A stretch of DNA of 23,931 nt, taken from the IMG/VR virus record IMGVR_UViG_3300044613_002452, positions 1 through 23,931 of that record; one strand, written 5' to 3'. The notes beneath the pieces are model-generated. The model was not told where the DNA came from and searched no databases. It was given only the letters and a program-made list of their open reading frames with translations. Source of the DNA: a virus. The translations under genes and the position numbers were made by a program. This document shows, piece after piece, positions 6,475 to 14,444 of this stretch; position 1 is the stretch's first letter; every line of letters begins with the position of its first letter.

Positions 6475-8190
6475 GTGGCAAAAATACATCTCGGGATAAT
6501 TGCGGGCAACGAAGAGGCCATGATTGGCCGCTTCTTGGACAGCTTCCAAGCGCACTTCGATTCCGTATCGGTTGTCCGCGCCATCGGCAACCAATCGCCC
6601 GACAGGACGCTGGACATTGCCAAAGAGCGGGGCTGCATCACGGGCGAATACTGGAACGCGCCCGACCGCCAATGGGAACACGTTGATAATTTCGCCGCCG
6701 CCCGCTCGCAAAGTTGGGCGCTGGCACCAGAGGACACCGACTGGTTCATGTGGGCCGACTGCGACGATCTGCTCTCGCCCACCGCCGAAGCGGTCCTGCG
6801 CCTAATCCGCGAGGGCGGTGACGCCCAAGGCGATGTGATCTACGCGCCCTACATTGTAGACGCATCTGGGAGCTACGCCCGCCGCGCCCGGCTGGTCAGC
6901 AAGAAGCATTACCGCCAATGGATCAACGCCGTCCACGAAGACGTTGAGCATGACCCCGAGGCGAAGCTGTCCTGGGCAATGGAGTTGCAAGTTGTCCATA
7001 TGCCCGCGAACAACAAGCGCGCAAGCGTAGTCCGCAACCGGCGCATCCTTGAGGCCATCCCCGAGGCCGAGCGCACGGGCCGCGAATGGTGGTTTTTGTT
7101 CCGCGAGTGCGAGATGGCGCAAGACATCCCGAAAGCGATGGCTGCCGCCGTGGTTGCCACAGGCCGCGACGATCTGGGCGACGAGGAAAAGTTTTCGGCC
7201 TACCAAATGATTGGCCGCTGGATCAAAGACATCGAAGGTTCCGAGCGCCCGCTCCTCGAGGCCGTGCGCCTTATGCCGCATCGGCGCGAGGGATACGCCG
7301 AGCTTGCCAAGGCCCACCTCGCTCGCGGCTCCGCTGACAAAGCCTTGGCCTATGTGCGGGCGATGGAGGCACAAGACGAACCCACCGAGGCAAGCTGGAC
7401 GCATGACGCTTCGCTTTACGGATGGCGAGCGCATGACTTGAAGTGCCTTGCCCTGGCTAAAAGCGGCAAACCCGACGATGCAGCCCGCATCCGCAAAGCC
7501 TACCACAAGCGCAACAAGGTCCGTATTGCCATCGGCCACCCGACTTGTCGCCCAGAAAAGGCCATTGCCGTGCGGGAAATGGCCTTGGCGCGGGCCGCAA
7601 AGCCCGACCAGGTTGCCTATTACTTCGGCGTGAACGAAGGCGATAGTGCGGTTGTCGAGGCATTGCAGCACTACCCGCACGCGATCTCTCAAGCTGTTCC
7701 CGAGGGACACGCCTCTGCCGTGGCAAATTACAACGCAGCCGCCCGCGCCGCCGCCGAATCAGGTGCAAAGATTTTCCTCATGTTGCAAGACGATTTGTAT
7801 GTGCCGCACGGCTGGGACGAACTGATCGTCCGCGCCTTCGAGGGCAACATGGACGCGCCGGCAGTGCTGCATTTGCACGACGGATTCCGCGCAGAAGGCG
7901 ACCCGCTCATGGTGGCGATGTGCTACAACTGGCGATGGTGGCTGGGCCGCGAGTGGTTGCTTTGCCCAGAATACGACGGTTACTGGTCGGATACCGAATA
8001 CAGCTTCCGCGCTTACCGCGACACAAAGGTTCTCAACGGGCGGCACATTCAGCTTTACCACGACCACCCGGCATTCACTGGCTCGGAGTCTGACGAAGCC
8101 TACAGGCGGCAGCAAAACCCAGAGGCCAACGGTCGAGGCCGCGAAGTGTTTGCCCGCCGCAATCCCGACGCCGTGGCAAAGGGATGGTAA
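6475..8190 (+). CDS. Two-domain glycosyltransferase with TPR-like middle
   Basis: This 571-residue protein looks like a cytoplasmic GT-A glycosyltransferase. Its N-terminus HLGIIAGNEEAMIGRFLDSF is the usual family 2 nucleotide-sugar-binding start, and WADCDDL near residues 93-98 supplies the DXD-type metal site. Residues about 210-300 are helical and repeat-like (DKALAYVRAMEA, EGYAELAKAHLARG), as in GT2 proteins with TPR repeats. A second GT-A-like domain begins near 345 (KVRIAIGHPTCRP) and has its own LQDDLYVP acidic motif near 437-441. GTG 6475 is chosen because ATG 6520 would cut the first strand and the upstream GTG 6394 lies inside hairpin 1. Its stop overlaps the next gene (ATGGTAA). 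The donor and target are unknown; virion or host-surface glycan modification is inference. Confidence 0.75.
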   Translation: MAKIHLGIIAGNEEAMIGRFLDSFQAHFDSVSVVRAIGNQSPDRTLDIAKERGCITGEYWNAPDRQWEHVDNFAAARSQSWALAPEDTDWFMWADCDDLLSPTAEAVLRLIREGGDAQGDVIYAPYIVDASGSYARRARLVSKKHYRQWINAVHEDVEHDPEAKLSWAMELQVVHMPANNKRASVVRNRRILEAIPEAERTGREWWFLFRECEMAQDIPKAMAAAVVATGRDDLGDEEKFSAYQMIGRWIKDIEGSERPLLEAVRLMPHRREGYAELAKAHLARGSADKALAYVRAMEAQDEPTEASWTHDASLYGWRAHDLKCLALAKSGKPDDAARIRKAYHKRNKVRIAIGHPTCRPEKAIAVREMALARAAKPDQVAYYFGVNEGDSAVVEALQHYPHAISQAVPEGHASAVANYNAAARAAAESGAKIFLMLQDDLYVPHGWDELIVRAFEGNMDAPAVLHLHDGFRAEGDPLMVAMCYNWRWWLGREWLLCPEYDGYWSDTEYSFRAYRDTKVLNGRHIQLYHDHPAFTGSESDEAYRRQQNPEANGRGREVFARRNPDAVAKGW

Positions 8191-8747
8191 CGCTCGACAT
8201 TCTCATCCCCACGACCGCCGCCCGCCCGCAGGCGCTGGCGCGACTCTTGGCCGTCTTGGCCCCGCAAATCGAAGACGAGCCCGCCGCCCGCATCGTAGTG
8301 GACCCCGGCAGCGACCGCATCGGCCCGAAGCGCAGGCGCATGATCGAAGAAGCGCGGGCCGAATACGTTGTCTTCGTGGACGATGATGACCTGGTTGCCA
8401 CCAATTACGTTGCCTGCATTATGAGCGCCCTGCAAAGCCAGCCAGACTGCGTAGGCTTGTCCATGTATTTGAAGCGAGACGGCGTTCCCTGGTCACCAAA
8501 CCCCGTCTTCCGCCACTCGCTCAAATACCGCAAAAACACAGCATGGAGCGGCAACAACCGCACCCCGCACCACCTTTGCCCGGTGCGGCGGGAAATTGCC
8601 CTCAAGGCTCGATTTGGGGACCGAGACTATGGCGAGGACTACGACTACGCTTTGGCGATCCTGCCCCACCTCAAAACCGAGGCGATGGCCGCAGAGCACC
8701 CGATCTACCTTTACGATTACCGCAGCAAGCCTGCTTGCGGCTGTTGA
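8184..8747 (+). CDS. Small family 2-like glycosyltransferase
   Basis: This 187-residue protein starts with LDILIPTTAARPQALARLL, a GT-A first strand and helix, and carries the acidic metal-binding run VVFVDDDDLV at about residues 63-71. GDRDYGEDYDYALAI near 150-164 resembles the catalytic-base region (ED motif) of family 2 enzymes. It is shorter than usual (220-300), so it is a minimal catalytic domain. It overlaps the preceding glycosyltransferase by 7 bases (ATGGTAA), so the two are probably made together and may act in sequence on one glycan. The TGA stop lies inside the TTGACA motif of the next gene. Substrates are unknown. Confidence 0.72.
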   Translation: MVTLDILIPTTAARPQALARLLAVLAPQIEDEPAARIVVDPGSDRIGPKRRRMIEEARAEYVVFVDDDDLVATNYVACIMSALQSQPDCVGLSMYLKRDGVPWSPNPVFRHSLKYRKNTAWSGNNRTPHHLCPVRREIALKARFGDRDYGEDYDYALAILPHLKTEAMAAEHPIYLYDYRSKPACGC

Positions 8748-8764
8748 CACCGCTGTAAGCTATT
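8744..8764 (+). promoter_or_regulatory. TTGACA-N15 start-site motif
   Basis: TTGACA at 8744-8749 contains the glycosyltransferase stop codon and lies 15 nt before ATG 8765. The intervening bases lack GAGGGC, so this is a weaker copy. A GCAAGC/GCTTGC inverted repeat (8725-8738) lies just upstream. Confidence 0.4.
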
Positions 8765-9082
8765 ATGGCATTCTCGTCCGTCCCGACGCTCATTTTTGGC
8801 AGCACCTTCACCAGCACCGCCACCAACTTCACGGTGCCGCTTTCCGCTTTTGCTGAACTGACCAGCGCCGAGGTCAACGCCTCGACCGGCGACTCGCGGA
8901 AGATCATCTACGGAATGCTCGAGCGTTTCTACTCCTATTACAACGCTCTCGCCGCAGAGGACCGCCCGGCCAAAATGACCTTGAGCAAAACGACTTCGGG
9001 CCTCAACGCGAGCAACGAAGTCACGGTTAACTACGGTTCGCAGTTCACCATCGGCGGCTCGCTCGACGTGGTGGCCGAGTAA
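8765..9082 (+). CDS. Hypothetical virion protein between glycosyltransferases and connectors
   Basis: This 105-residue protein is not recognised. It is small and soluble, with an N-terminal strand-rich Ser/Thr part (TLIFGSTFTSTATNFTVPL), a central helix with four aromatics (IIYGMLERFYSYYNALAAED), and a strand-rich end (NEVTVNYGSQFTIGGSLDVV). That pattern and its position among head-completion genes suggest a capsid decoration, head-completion or neck protein, but no family can be named. The start is ATG 8765 with a TTGACA motif upstream. It is more Ser/Thr-rich than its connector neighbours, and it is the first structural gene after the glycosyltransferases. Confidence 0.6.
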   Translation: MAFSSVPTLIFGSTFTSTATNFTVPLSAFAELTSAEVNASTGDSRKIIYGMLERFYSYYNALAAEDRPAKMTLSKTTSGLNASNEVTVNYGSQFTIGGSLDVVAE

Positions 9083-9084
9083 GT

Positions 9085-9103
9085 TTGACTCGCCGCCAGA
9101 GGC
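9085..9103 (+). promoter_or_regulatory. TTGACT-N13 start-site motif (variant)
   Basis: TTGACT at 9085-9090 is followed by 13 nt ending in CCAGAGGC and then ATG 9104. The hexamer differs from TTGACA at the last base. The preceding stop codon (TAA 9080-9082) lies outside the motif. Confidence 0.45.
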
Positions 9104-9412
9104 ATGGCGACTCAGCTAGATAACGCGCACATCCTCGGCATTGGCGCGCTTTTGGACGTAGGCGGCGAGACAATCACCATCGCCAGCACTAATTACAGCG
9201 CCGTGGTCGGGGAGATCGAGGAGCGCGACGAACTGGCCGAGGGCGGCGTGCGCCAGATTCGCTCCGTTCGTTTTGCCATCAAACGCAGCGCGATCACCAC
9301 AGTTCCCGCCATGTGGTCCCGCGTCACCGTGCGCGGGCAAGAGCTTCAAGTTCTCAACGTGTCGCAGGATGCGGTGGTTGTAGAAATCACTGCCGGCGGA
9401 TTGGCCGAATAG
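9104..9412 (+). CDS. Head-completion / head-tail joining protein (FII-like position)
   Basis: This 102-residue protein is strand-rich, with a short N-terminal helix-poor part, a central charged turn (EIEERDELAEGGVRQIRSV) and closing strands (WSRVTVRGQELQVLNVS, VVVEITAGG). Small beta-barrel stoppers such as lambda FII (117 residues) or SPP1 gp16 have this size and layout, and occupy this slot just before the Z-like and U-like genes. RGQELQVLNV is reminiscent of the V..G..Y.V..V ending of such adaptors. It begins with a variant of the TTGACA motif and ends 2 bases before the next ATG. The role comes from position and predicted fold, not clear sequence identity. Confidence 0.5.
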   Translation: MATQLDNAHILGIGALLDVGGETITIASTNYSAVVGEIEERDELAEGGVRQIRSVRFAIKRSAITTVPAMWSRVTVRGQELQVLNVSQDAVVVEITAGGLAE

Positions 9413-9414
9413 TT

Positions 9415-10296
9415 ATGGCCGCTGTTTCGGCCACCATTGATTTTCGGGAGCTGGGAGATTTGTTCCCCAGGTTGCAAAAGGCTTTCAGTGCCGGCCTTAT
9501 CAAAACTGTTGACCAGCAGGCTCGACTTCTTGTTCGTAATGGCGACAGCGCCAGCCTTCTAAAGTTCACGCCGCCGCGCGGGATTGATGGCGGCAAAGAC
9601 ATTGGCGATTACGCCGTGGCCCGCGATGTCGCCAAAGTGTTCGCGCAGCGCGGAACGATTACAAACATCCTCCGCAAAACACGGGGTGCATCAACGGCCT
9701 TCAACCGATACATCAAAACTGGCGATTACGAAAAAGCCAAAGAGCTGCTCAATGGGCAAGTGTCTGGATCAGTTGAAGTCTCGGGATACACCCGCAACGG
9801 CAAACAGGTTAGGGGCTACAGGCAAACGCGAAACATCAGCTCTCTTGGAGACAATCGCCTCGGGCAAATCATTCACATAGCCAACGAGCCGAGCAAAATG
9901 CTGCACAAAGCGCGCCGCACCAGTTCTGGCCGCGTAAAGCGCGAGCAATTCCTGCAAGTGGTTCTTAGAAAACCAGCTTACAAACAGTATCTGGAAATGG
10001 TGCAAAAGCGCGTGGGCAGCATGAAGGCTGGCTGGCGTTTCGCGGCTCAAGCCCTCGGCGTTTCCTTGCCGCCCTATGTGAACGCGGCCACCAAAAAGAA
10101 TAACGGATCTTTTGCGACATCGCCGGGAAACGTAGGGCCGTTTGCGCCTTATTGGGTTGAGATGGTCAACAGCACGCCAAACATCAGCAAGATGCTTCCT
10201 CAAGGAACCGTTGATTGGCTTGTCGGCGCGCGGCTCAACACGATGGAAGCCGCCATCGCCAAGCGCACCCAAGAAGCCATCGCCGCAACCAAATGA
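9415..10296 (+). CDS. Neck / tail-completion protein (gpZ-like position)
   Basis: This 293-residue protein lies where lambda Z (192 residues) sits and may help join the tail terminator to the head or finish the tail tip. It is basic and helix-rich: FRELGDLFPRLQKAFSAGLIKTVDQQARLLV at the start, many Lys/Arg in the middle (RRTSSGRVKREQFLQVVLRKP) and a C-terminal helix (RLNTMEAAIAKRTQEAIAATK). The segment QKRVGSMKAGWRFAAQALG near 198-216 resembles the R.G..K.GW..AA.... region of HK97 gp10/gpZ-type minor tail proteins. It is longer than those families, with an insert around 75-190. The start is ATG 9415; the stop overlaps the next start as ATGA, so the two are coupled. Confidence 0.5.
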   Translation: MAAVSATIDFRELGDLFPRLQKAFSAGLIKTVDQQARLLVRNGDSASLLKFTPPRGIDGGKDIGDYAVARDVAKVFAQRGTITNILRKTRGASTAFNRYIKTGDYEKAKELLNGQVSGSVEVSGYTRNGKQVRGYRQTRNISSLGDNRLGQIIHIANEPSKMLHKARRTSSGRVKREQFLQVVLRKPAYKQYLEMVQKRVGSMKAGWRFAAQALGVSLPPYVNAATKKNNGSFATSPGNVGPFAPYWVEMVNSTPNISKMLPQGTVDWLVGARLNTMEAAIAKRTQEAIAATK

Positions 10297-11174
10297 TCCA
10301 CCGCGAACTAGAGTCCTCCTTCGCCACCCGAGTCAGTGCCCTTATAACCGGCACCGCCCTGGCTGGCATCAGTGTCCGCCACGGCGTCCCGGCGACCGAC
10401 TTGTCTTATCCTTGTCTCATCATCACGGCCAGCGGCGCGGAGCTGATCGAGGGCGGGGTCCGCAACGCCTCGCGAATCAACATGGACTTCGCCGTGGTCA
10501 GCGCGGCCTCCCAGACGGGGGGGTGGCAGACCACGCACAAGAACCGCGTAGCTGCGCTGGCGAGGATTCTGGACGATACGAACACCAACGCCAGCATCAT
10601 CGCCATCAATACGGCGCAGTCGGCCTTCACCCTCTACGGCTGGGCCGTTACCGAAGTCGCCAGCGACACCTCGCCAAACCACCAGGGCGACAGCATCCGC
10701 ATTTCCGTGGTCGCAGGCGACCGCATCGGCAACGCCCAAAGCGGTAAAACCAACGCCACGCCGCAAGATTTCAGTATTCGGCATGAGGTCGAGCAGATCC
10801 TGTCCGCGCATCTGGCCTCCGAGTTGCCCGGTTCCGTGACCGCAGCTTACTCAGTGCAGCCCTATTACAACGAGGCAACCGCCGCATCCAGCCGCATCGT
10901 TGCCGCCTGTCAGGGCGCGAGCAAACCCTTCCCGCAGCTTGATCGCTACACCGCGCAGGCCACCGTCCACGTTATCACTGGCGGCATTGATTCCACGGCC
11001 CACGTTGCCGCCGTGCGCGAGGTGCAGGACGCCCTGCGCTCGCTACTGGCGCAAGACTTTACCTCCTCCGAGATCACCGTGGCGGGCTTGCTCGAGGCCA
11101 ACCATTCCAGCGACAGCGATTCCAACCGCATCACCGACGTTCTGGGCCTGAATATCTACGCCCAAGTGAACTAG
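10293..11174 (+). CDS. Tail terminator-like protein with two tandem domains (gpU position)
   Basis: This 293-residue protein is about twice the usual length of a tail terminator such as lambda U (131). It appears to contain two copies of one domain: residues about 1-145 and 158-293. Each starts with an amphipathic helix (IHRELESSFATRVSALIT against IRHEVEQILSAHLASEL), continues with a strand (YPCLIITASG against SSRIVAACQGA), a long strand with Ala/Val (NMDFAVVSAA against QATVHVITGG), a helix (NRVAALARIL against REVQDALRSLL), and ends in a strand rich in small residues. Terminators form a hexameric ring that stops tail-tube growth. It starts by ATGA overlap with the Z-like gene and precedes the presumed tail tube. 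Both the duplication and the role are inferred by eye. Confidence 0.55.
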   Translation: MIHRELESSFATRVSALITGTALAGISVRHGVPATDLSYPCLIITASGAELIEGGVRNASRINMDFAVVSAASQTGGWQTTHKNRVAALARILDDTNTNASIIAINTAQSAFTLYGWAVTEVASDTSPNHQGDSIRISVVAGDRIGNAQSGKTNATPQDFSIRHEVEQILSAHLASELPGSVTAAYSVQPYYNEATAASSRIVAACQGASKPFPQLDRYTAQATVHVITGGIDSTAHVAAVREVQDALRSLLAQDFTSSEITVAGLLEANHSSDSDSNRITDVLGLNIYAQVN

Positions 11175-11182
11175 CCGTCAGG

Positions 11183-11202
11183 TTGACACCATGCCAGAGG
11201 GC
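11183..11202 (+). promoter_or_regulatory. TTGACA-N14 start-site motif
   Basis: TTGACA at 11183-11188 is followed by 14 nt ending in CCAGAGGGC, abutting ATG 11203. An in-frame ATG at 11191 lies inside the motif; the spacing favours 11203 as the true start. Confidence 0.55.
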
Positions 11203-11742
11203 ATGGCTATTAGCTACGGCACAACCGGTGGTGGGAAAACCACCAGCAAGTCCTTTGAGTATCTTGCCGTTCAAGACGAAACCGGCGCGGTTCGGGATAA
11301 CATCCTGAAATATTCGCGCACTGAAACGACCGACGAGACAGTTGAAGCGACTTTTGGCGCTGGCACAATCAACGGCAACGAAGTGCTCAACGCCACAATT
11401 ACGGCATCGGTAGACGAAGTGGTCATTGAATCGGGCAATCAGGGCACGGCCCCGCAAAAAACCCGCTTCTACAACCCGAAACAGGAGTGCAGCGCCACGT
11501 TTTTGGGCGGTGCGAATGTTGGCGGGACGTTCAGCTTCGACAACAAAACCTTCGACACCGTGAGCAGTGAGGTATCCGAAACCCTTGGCGATGTAAAAAA
11601 GGTCACCGTGCGCGGCATCAGTTACACAAACGACGGTCTGGCTGTTAACGCGCCTTCCGGCGTCATCCGCAAGGAAAAGCGTTTCAGCAACACCGATTTC
11701 GTCCGCACCACCTCAACGAGCGTCTCCTTCGGCGGATCTTAG
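11203..11742 (+). CDS. Probable major tail tube protein (gpV position)
   Basis: This 179-residue protein lies between the terminator-like gene and the tail assembly chaperone, the usual place of the tail tube protein. It is almost all beta: ISYGTTGGGKTTSKSFEYLAVQDETGAV, repeated Thr/Val strands (ATITASVDEVVIESG, TFSFDNKTFDTVSSEVSE) and a short basic end. Tube proteins have a beta-sandwich with a long loop, and the strand content and size (150-250) agree. I do not recognise a named family. ATG 11203 was chosen over 11191 because it carries the TTGACA-N14 start motif with GAGGGC directly upstream. Function by position; confidence moderate. Confidence 0.55.
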   Translation: MAISYGTTGGGKTTSKSFEYLAVQDETGAVRDNILKYSRTETTDETVEATFGAGTINGNEVLNATITASVDEVVIESGNQGTAPQKTRFYNPKQECSATFLGGANVGGTFSFDNKTFDTVSSEVSETLGDVKKVTVRGISYTNDGLAVNAPSGVIRKEKRFSNTDFVRTTSTSVSFGGS

Positions 11743-11757
11743 GCCGCGTCCTCAAAT

Positions 11758-12333
11758 ATGGACGCCTTGGCCGCAGAAGCGTTTCTCAACGCAGAGCACA
11801 CCGTTTGCGGGCTGCGGATGCGCCCGCTGTCGCTCGGCCATGCTTTTGCTTTAGAGGCTATCGGTTCGCCACTTTACGAGGGCAGAGAGGGCACAGAGTC
11901 CGATCTAATATTAGCCGCTTGGACGTGCAGCCGGCCGCCGCTTGCCCAGCTTAATTGCAACGGCCTTCGCTACGCGATCTGGCGATGGCTTGCCGCCAAG
12001 ATGGATTTCGCCGAGCAGCGCCGCCGCTGGGAAACTTACGTTGAAGACTACTCGGCGGCACCGCAATTCTGGAAAAAGCAAAGCCCTGACAAATACGAGC
12101 CCTCCAAAATTCCCAATGGCATTTCGACCGTGGTCAGCTTGATGAAGCTCGGCATGACCGAAGAGCAAGCCTGGGCCAGCCCGGTCGGCGCGGCGTCATG
12201 GTATCAAGCGGCAGTCTACGAGCTAGAGAGCGGCAACAAAGTAGACATCGTCACCGATAGCGAGCGCATTGCCATTCTTCGCCAGAAAGCGCGGCAGGCA
12301 GCAAAAGCAAGGGAGGATAACGACAATGTCTGA
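11758..12333 (+). CDS. Tail assembly chaperone (gpG-like position)
   Basis: This 191-residue protein carries the motif CGLRMRPLSLGHAFALEAIGSPLYEG at about residues 17-42, the L.PLTLGH..LLE..GSPL pattern seen in many phage proteins located just before the tape measure. Such chaperones coat the tape measure while the tube assembles. A later helix PNGISTVVSLMKLGMTEEQAW and a C-terminal basic helix (RQKARQAAKAREDN) follow. Many phages make an extended form by a frameshift near the end. I saw no clear slippery heptamer and no separate downstream T-like frame here. It overlaps the tape measure start by 8 bases (ATGTCTGA), with GGGAGG 9 nt before that ATG. Confidence 0.6.
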   Translation: MDALAAEAFLNAEHTVCGLRMRPLSLGHAFALEAIGSPLYEGREGTESDLILAAWTCSRPPLAQLNCNGLRYAIWRWLAAKMDFAEQRRRWETYVEDYSAAPQFWKKQSPDKYEPSKIPNGISTVVSLMKLGMTEEQAWASPVGAASWYQAAVYELESGNKVDIVTDSERIAILRQKARQAAKAREDNDNV

Positions 12334-13795
12334 AGTAAAAGTCAGAATAACCGCACAGAACGAGACGCAGACGGGATTTCAGGCAGTCCTCAATGACGCC
12401 AAGAAAACGGCGGCACAGGTTCAGCAAACTATGTCTGCAAGCGCCGCGCCTGCGCCAAGCCAACGCGCGCAAGCACAGCCATTTCAGATAGGGGATGTTT
12501 TGGCAGAAAATTCGCGCAAAAGCTACGACGCGCAGCGCGGAGCGTTGGAGGAAATGCTTGGTCAGCTTAGATCGGCGCGGCAATTAGCGGCACAACCGGT
12601 TGATATGTCTGTTGCATCGGAAAGAACCATTGCAACATCCTCAAAGGCATCGCAGTCCATCCGCGCGCTTGCGTCTGATTTGCTCAACGCCAATAGCGCA
12701 GGAGACGTTTTCAGCGCAATTATCAACCGTCTGACAACTGCGCTTGGCGGACTTGTTGCCGGGGCTGCTGGTTTTGCTTTGGGGCGAATTATTGCGGGCC
12801 AGATAGACCAAGCAACGGCCAGCATGGAAAATCTTAATTCTGCGTCGGCTTCGCTTAATCAGTCGCTCAATAGCCTCAACGCGCCAAACCTGACCTTTGA
12901 ACAACTTGGGTCGGCGGTTGCTTCCGTCACATCAAACATTAATGCCTTAAAGACCGCTAACGAGGAAATGCAGGGGTCGTTTAGAAATAAAGTCCTCGAC
13001 ACTGCATTTAAGGCGCTAGGAGCTATTGGGCAATCGCCGCTTGCTTCTGCCGGCGGCCCGCTTGGTTCTGCCGCAGGAATAGCTGGTGCAGGATTAGGCG
13101 CGCTAGGCTTAGGCGGCGGATTTCTTGATGCAGCCAACCAAGAAGAGGAAGCAGGAGTTGCCGCAGCAAGAGCAAGCATTGCCGTTCGTCTTAAACAACT
13201 TACGCAAGACGAGATTGCGCTCTCCAAAACCCGCACAGATGAAGAGCGCAAACTCCTTCAATTGCAACAAGAGCGCGCACAACTTCGGCAAGTTGTAGGC
13301 GCGGCCGGCGGGCAGAAAGCGGTAGACGAGCTAAACAAACTTTTTGCCGCACAAGACGCCGCTCAAAAACAGGGTGAAAAGACGGGCACGCGCCTTGGAA
13401 ACGTTTTAGGAAAACAGCTTGGTCCAGGAGATGCGCAAGGCATTGAGCAATTTCGCCGCGAACAAGAGGCCGCTCGTCGCGCCCTTGGGCCCGAGTTCGG
13501 CCCAGGGACCGCCGAAGCGGCCACGGGAGGTTTCCGAGTGGATCAAGCCATGTTCCAACAGCAACAGGCGGAGGAAGCGGCGCGCCTTTTAATGCAGCAA
13601 CAACAGCAAGCCTTCCAAGGCTCACAAGGCGCATCCGCCTTCCAGCGCATCGGGTTTGCCTCAAACGAGTTTTTCGACACCCGCAAGGCCAAAGACCCCG
13701 CAGCGGAAACAGCCAAGGCTGTAAGCGTCCTTAAAAAGATTCAAGAAATTCTCAGTAAAGGCGAACCACTCGTCCTGGCAAACACCAACTCCTAA
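12326..13795 (+). CDS. Tape measure protein (short)
   Basis: This 489-residue protein would set tail length and enter the host envelope at DNA ejection. The N-terminus EVKVRITAQNETQTGFQAVLNDAKKTA is typical of tape measures. Coiled, Gln/Ala-rich helices follow, with one hydrophobic segment (LTTALGGLVAGAAGFALGRI, about 135-155), a Gly/Ala-rich stretch (about 233-268), and Gln runs (FQQQQAEEAARLLMQQQQQ) near 410-430. Using the known rule of about 0.15 nm per residue, the tail would be about 70 nm, short for a siphovirus. ATG 12326 has a good SD sequence (GGGAGG at 12311-12316), unlike most starts here. Base composition becomes less G/C-rich than in the head genes. Confidence 0.75.
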   Translation: MSEVKVRITAQNETQTGFQAVLNDAKKTAAQVQQTMSASAAPAPSQRAQAQPFQIGDVLAENSRKSYDAQRGALEEMLGQLRSARQLAAQPVDMSVASERTIATSSKASQSIRALASDLLNANSAGDVFSAIINRLTTALGGLVAGAAGFALGRIIAGQIDQATASMENLNSASASLNQSLNSLNAPNLTFEQLGSAVASVTSNINALKTANEEMQGSFRNKVLDTAFKALGAIGQSPLASAGGPLGSAAGIAGAGLGALGLGGGFLDAANQEEEAGVAAARASIAVRLKQLTQDEIALSKTRTDEERKLLQLQQERAQLRQVVGAAGGQKAVDELNKLFAAQDAAQKQGEKTGTRLGNVLGKQLGPGDAQGIEQFRREQEAARRALGPEFGPGTAEAATGGFRVDQAMFQQQQAEEAARLLMQQQQQAFQGSQGASAFQRIGFASNEFFDTRKAKDPAAETAKAVSVLKKIQEILSKGEPLVLANTNS

Positions 13796-13799
13796 ATTT

Positions 13800-14438
13800 A
13801 TGGCACAATTCGACACAGTCGGCAGCGGAATAATCGACAGCGGCGACAAACGCATCGAGCGCAAGGTCGTCATTTCGACTAGCGGGGCCAACCCATCGGC
13901 ACCTGGCGGCGCGGGTCGCTTAACCAACGTCAGCATCACAGGCGAGCCCGGCGGCGTTCGTCGCGGCGTCTTTGAATACACGCAGGGCGGTCTTGGTGAC
14001 GCCAGCTACAACGCTTACGGTAAAAAGATTGAGCTGATGGGCGGAAGCCGCGAGGTGCCGATCATTAACCACCCAAAATTTAAGACGCTAAACACCGTCC
14101 AAGTTAACGCAGTGCAGGGCGAGGTGGACAAACCGCCAGCAAATCGCAAGCAATCATTTGATGATGCAGACCAAAACAATCTGTATCAGTGCCTTATTCG
14201 CGGCATTGAATACTACATTGCCCCGGCGTTGGTTGCGCGCGTCTCTGAGATAGAAAGCGGGTTGCCAAGCGTGGCTGGACTTTGCACCTTGGATGACCCG
14301 AGCGGCGTTGGCAAGCCCGGCAACGGACGATGGATTTTGAGCGGCATAAACGCCACACCTGTTGGCGACAAATACGAGGTCACCCGCGAATACACCTATC
14401 TGGAACAGCCGGAGGCCGCCGAGTTCCTCTACGATTAA
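13800..14438 (+). CDS. Distal tail protein, unknown
   Basis: This 212-residue protein directly follows the tape measure, where distal tail or hub proteins normally lie. It is not recognised. Residues 1-60 are basic and strand-rich (GDKRIERKVVISTSG, TNVSITGEPGG), the middle is a polar helix-turn (KQSFDDADQNNLYQCLIRGIEYYIAP), and the end has an aromatic strand (YEVTREYTYLEQPEAAEFLYD) that resembles the acidic aromatic close of many tail proteins. It shares its first five residues, MAQFD, with the next gene. The start is ATG 13800, 2 bases after the tape measure stop, with no SD sequence. The role comes from position only. Confidence 0.5.
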   Translation: MAQFDTVGSGIIDSGDKRIERKVVISTSGANPSAPGGAGRLTNVSITGEPGGVRRGVFEYTQGGLGDASYNAYGKKIELMGGSREVPIINHPKFKTLNTVQVNAVQGEVDKPPANRKQSFDDADQNNLYQCLIRGIEYYIAPALVARVSEIESGLPSVAGLCTLDDPSGVGKPGNGRWILSGINATPVGDKYEVTREYTYLEQPEAAEFLYD

Positions 14439-14444
14439 CCGACC

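Noticed and set aside
12260-12333. Programmed frameshift joining the tail chaperone to a downstream frame, as in lambda G/GT
   Set aside because: No clear slippery heptamer near the end, and the alternative frame continues directly into the tape measure, with no room for a T-like domain.
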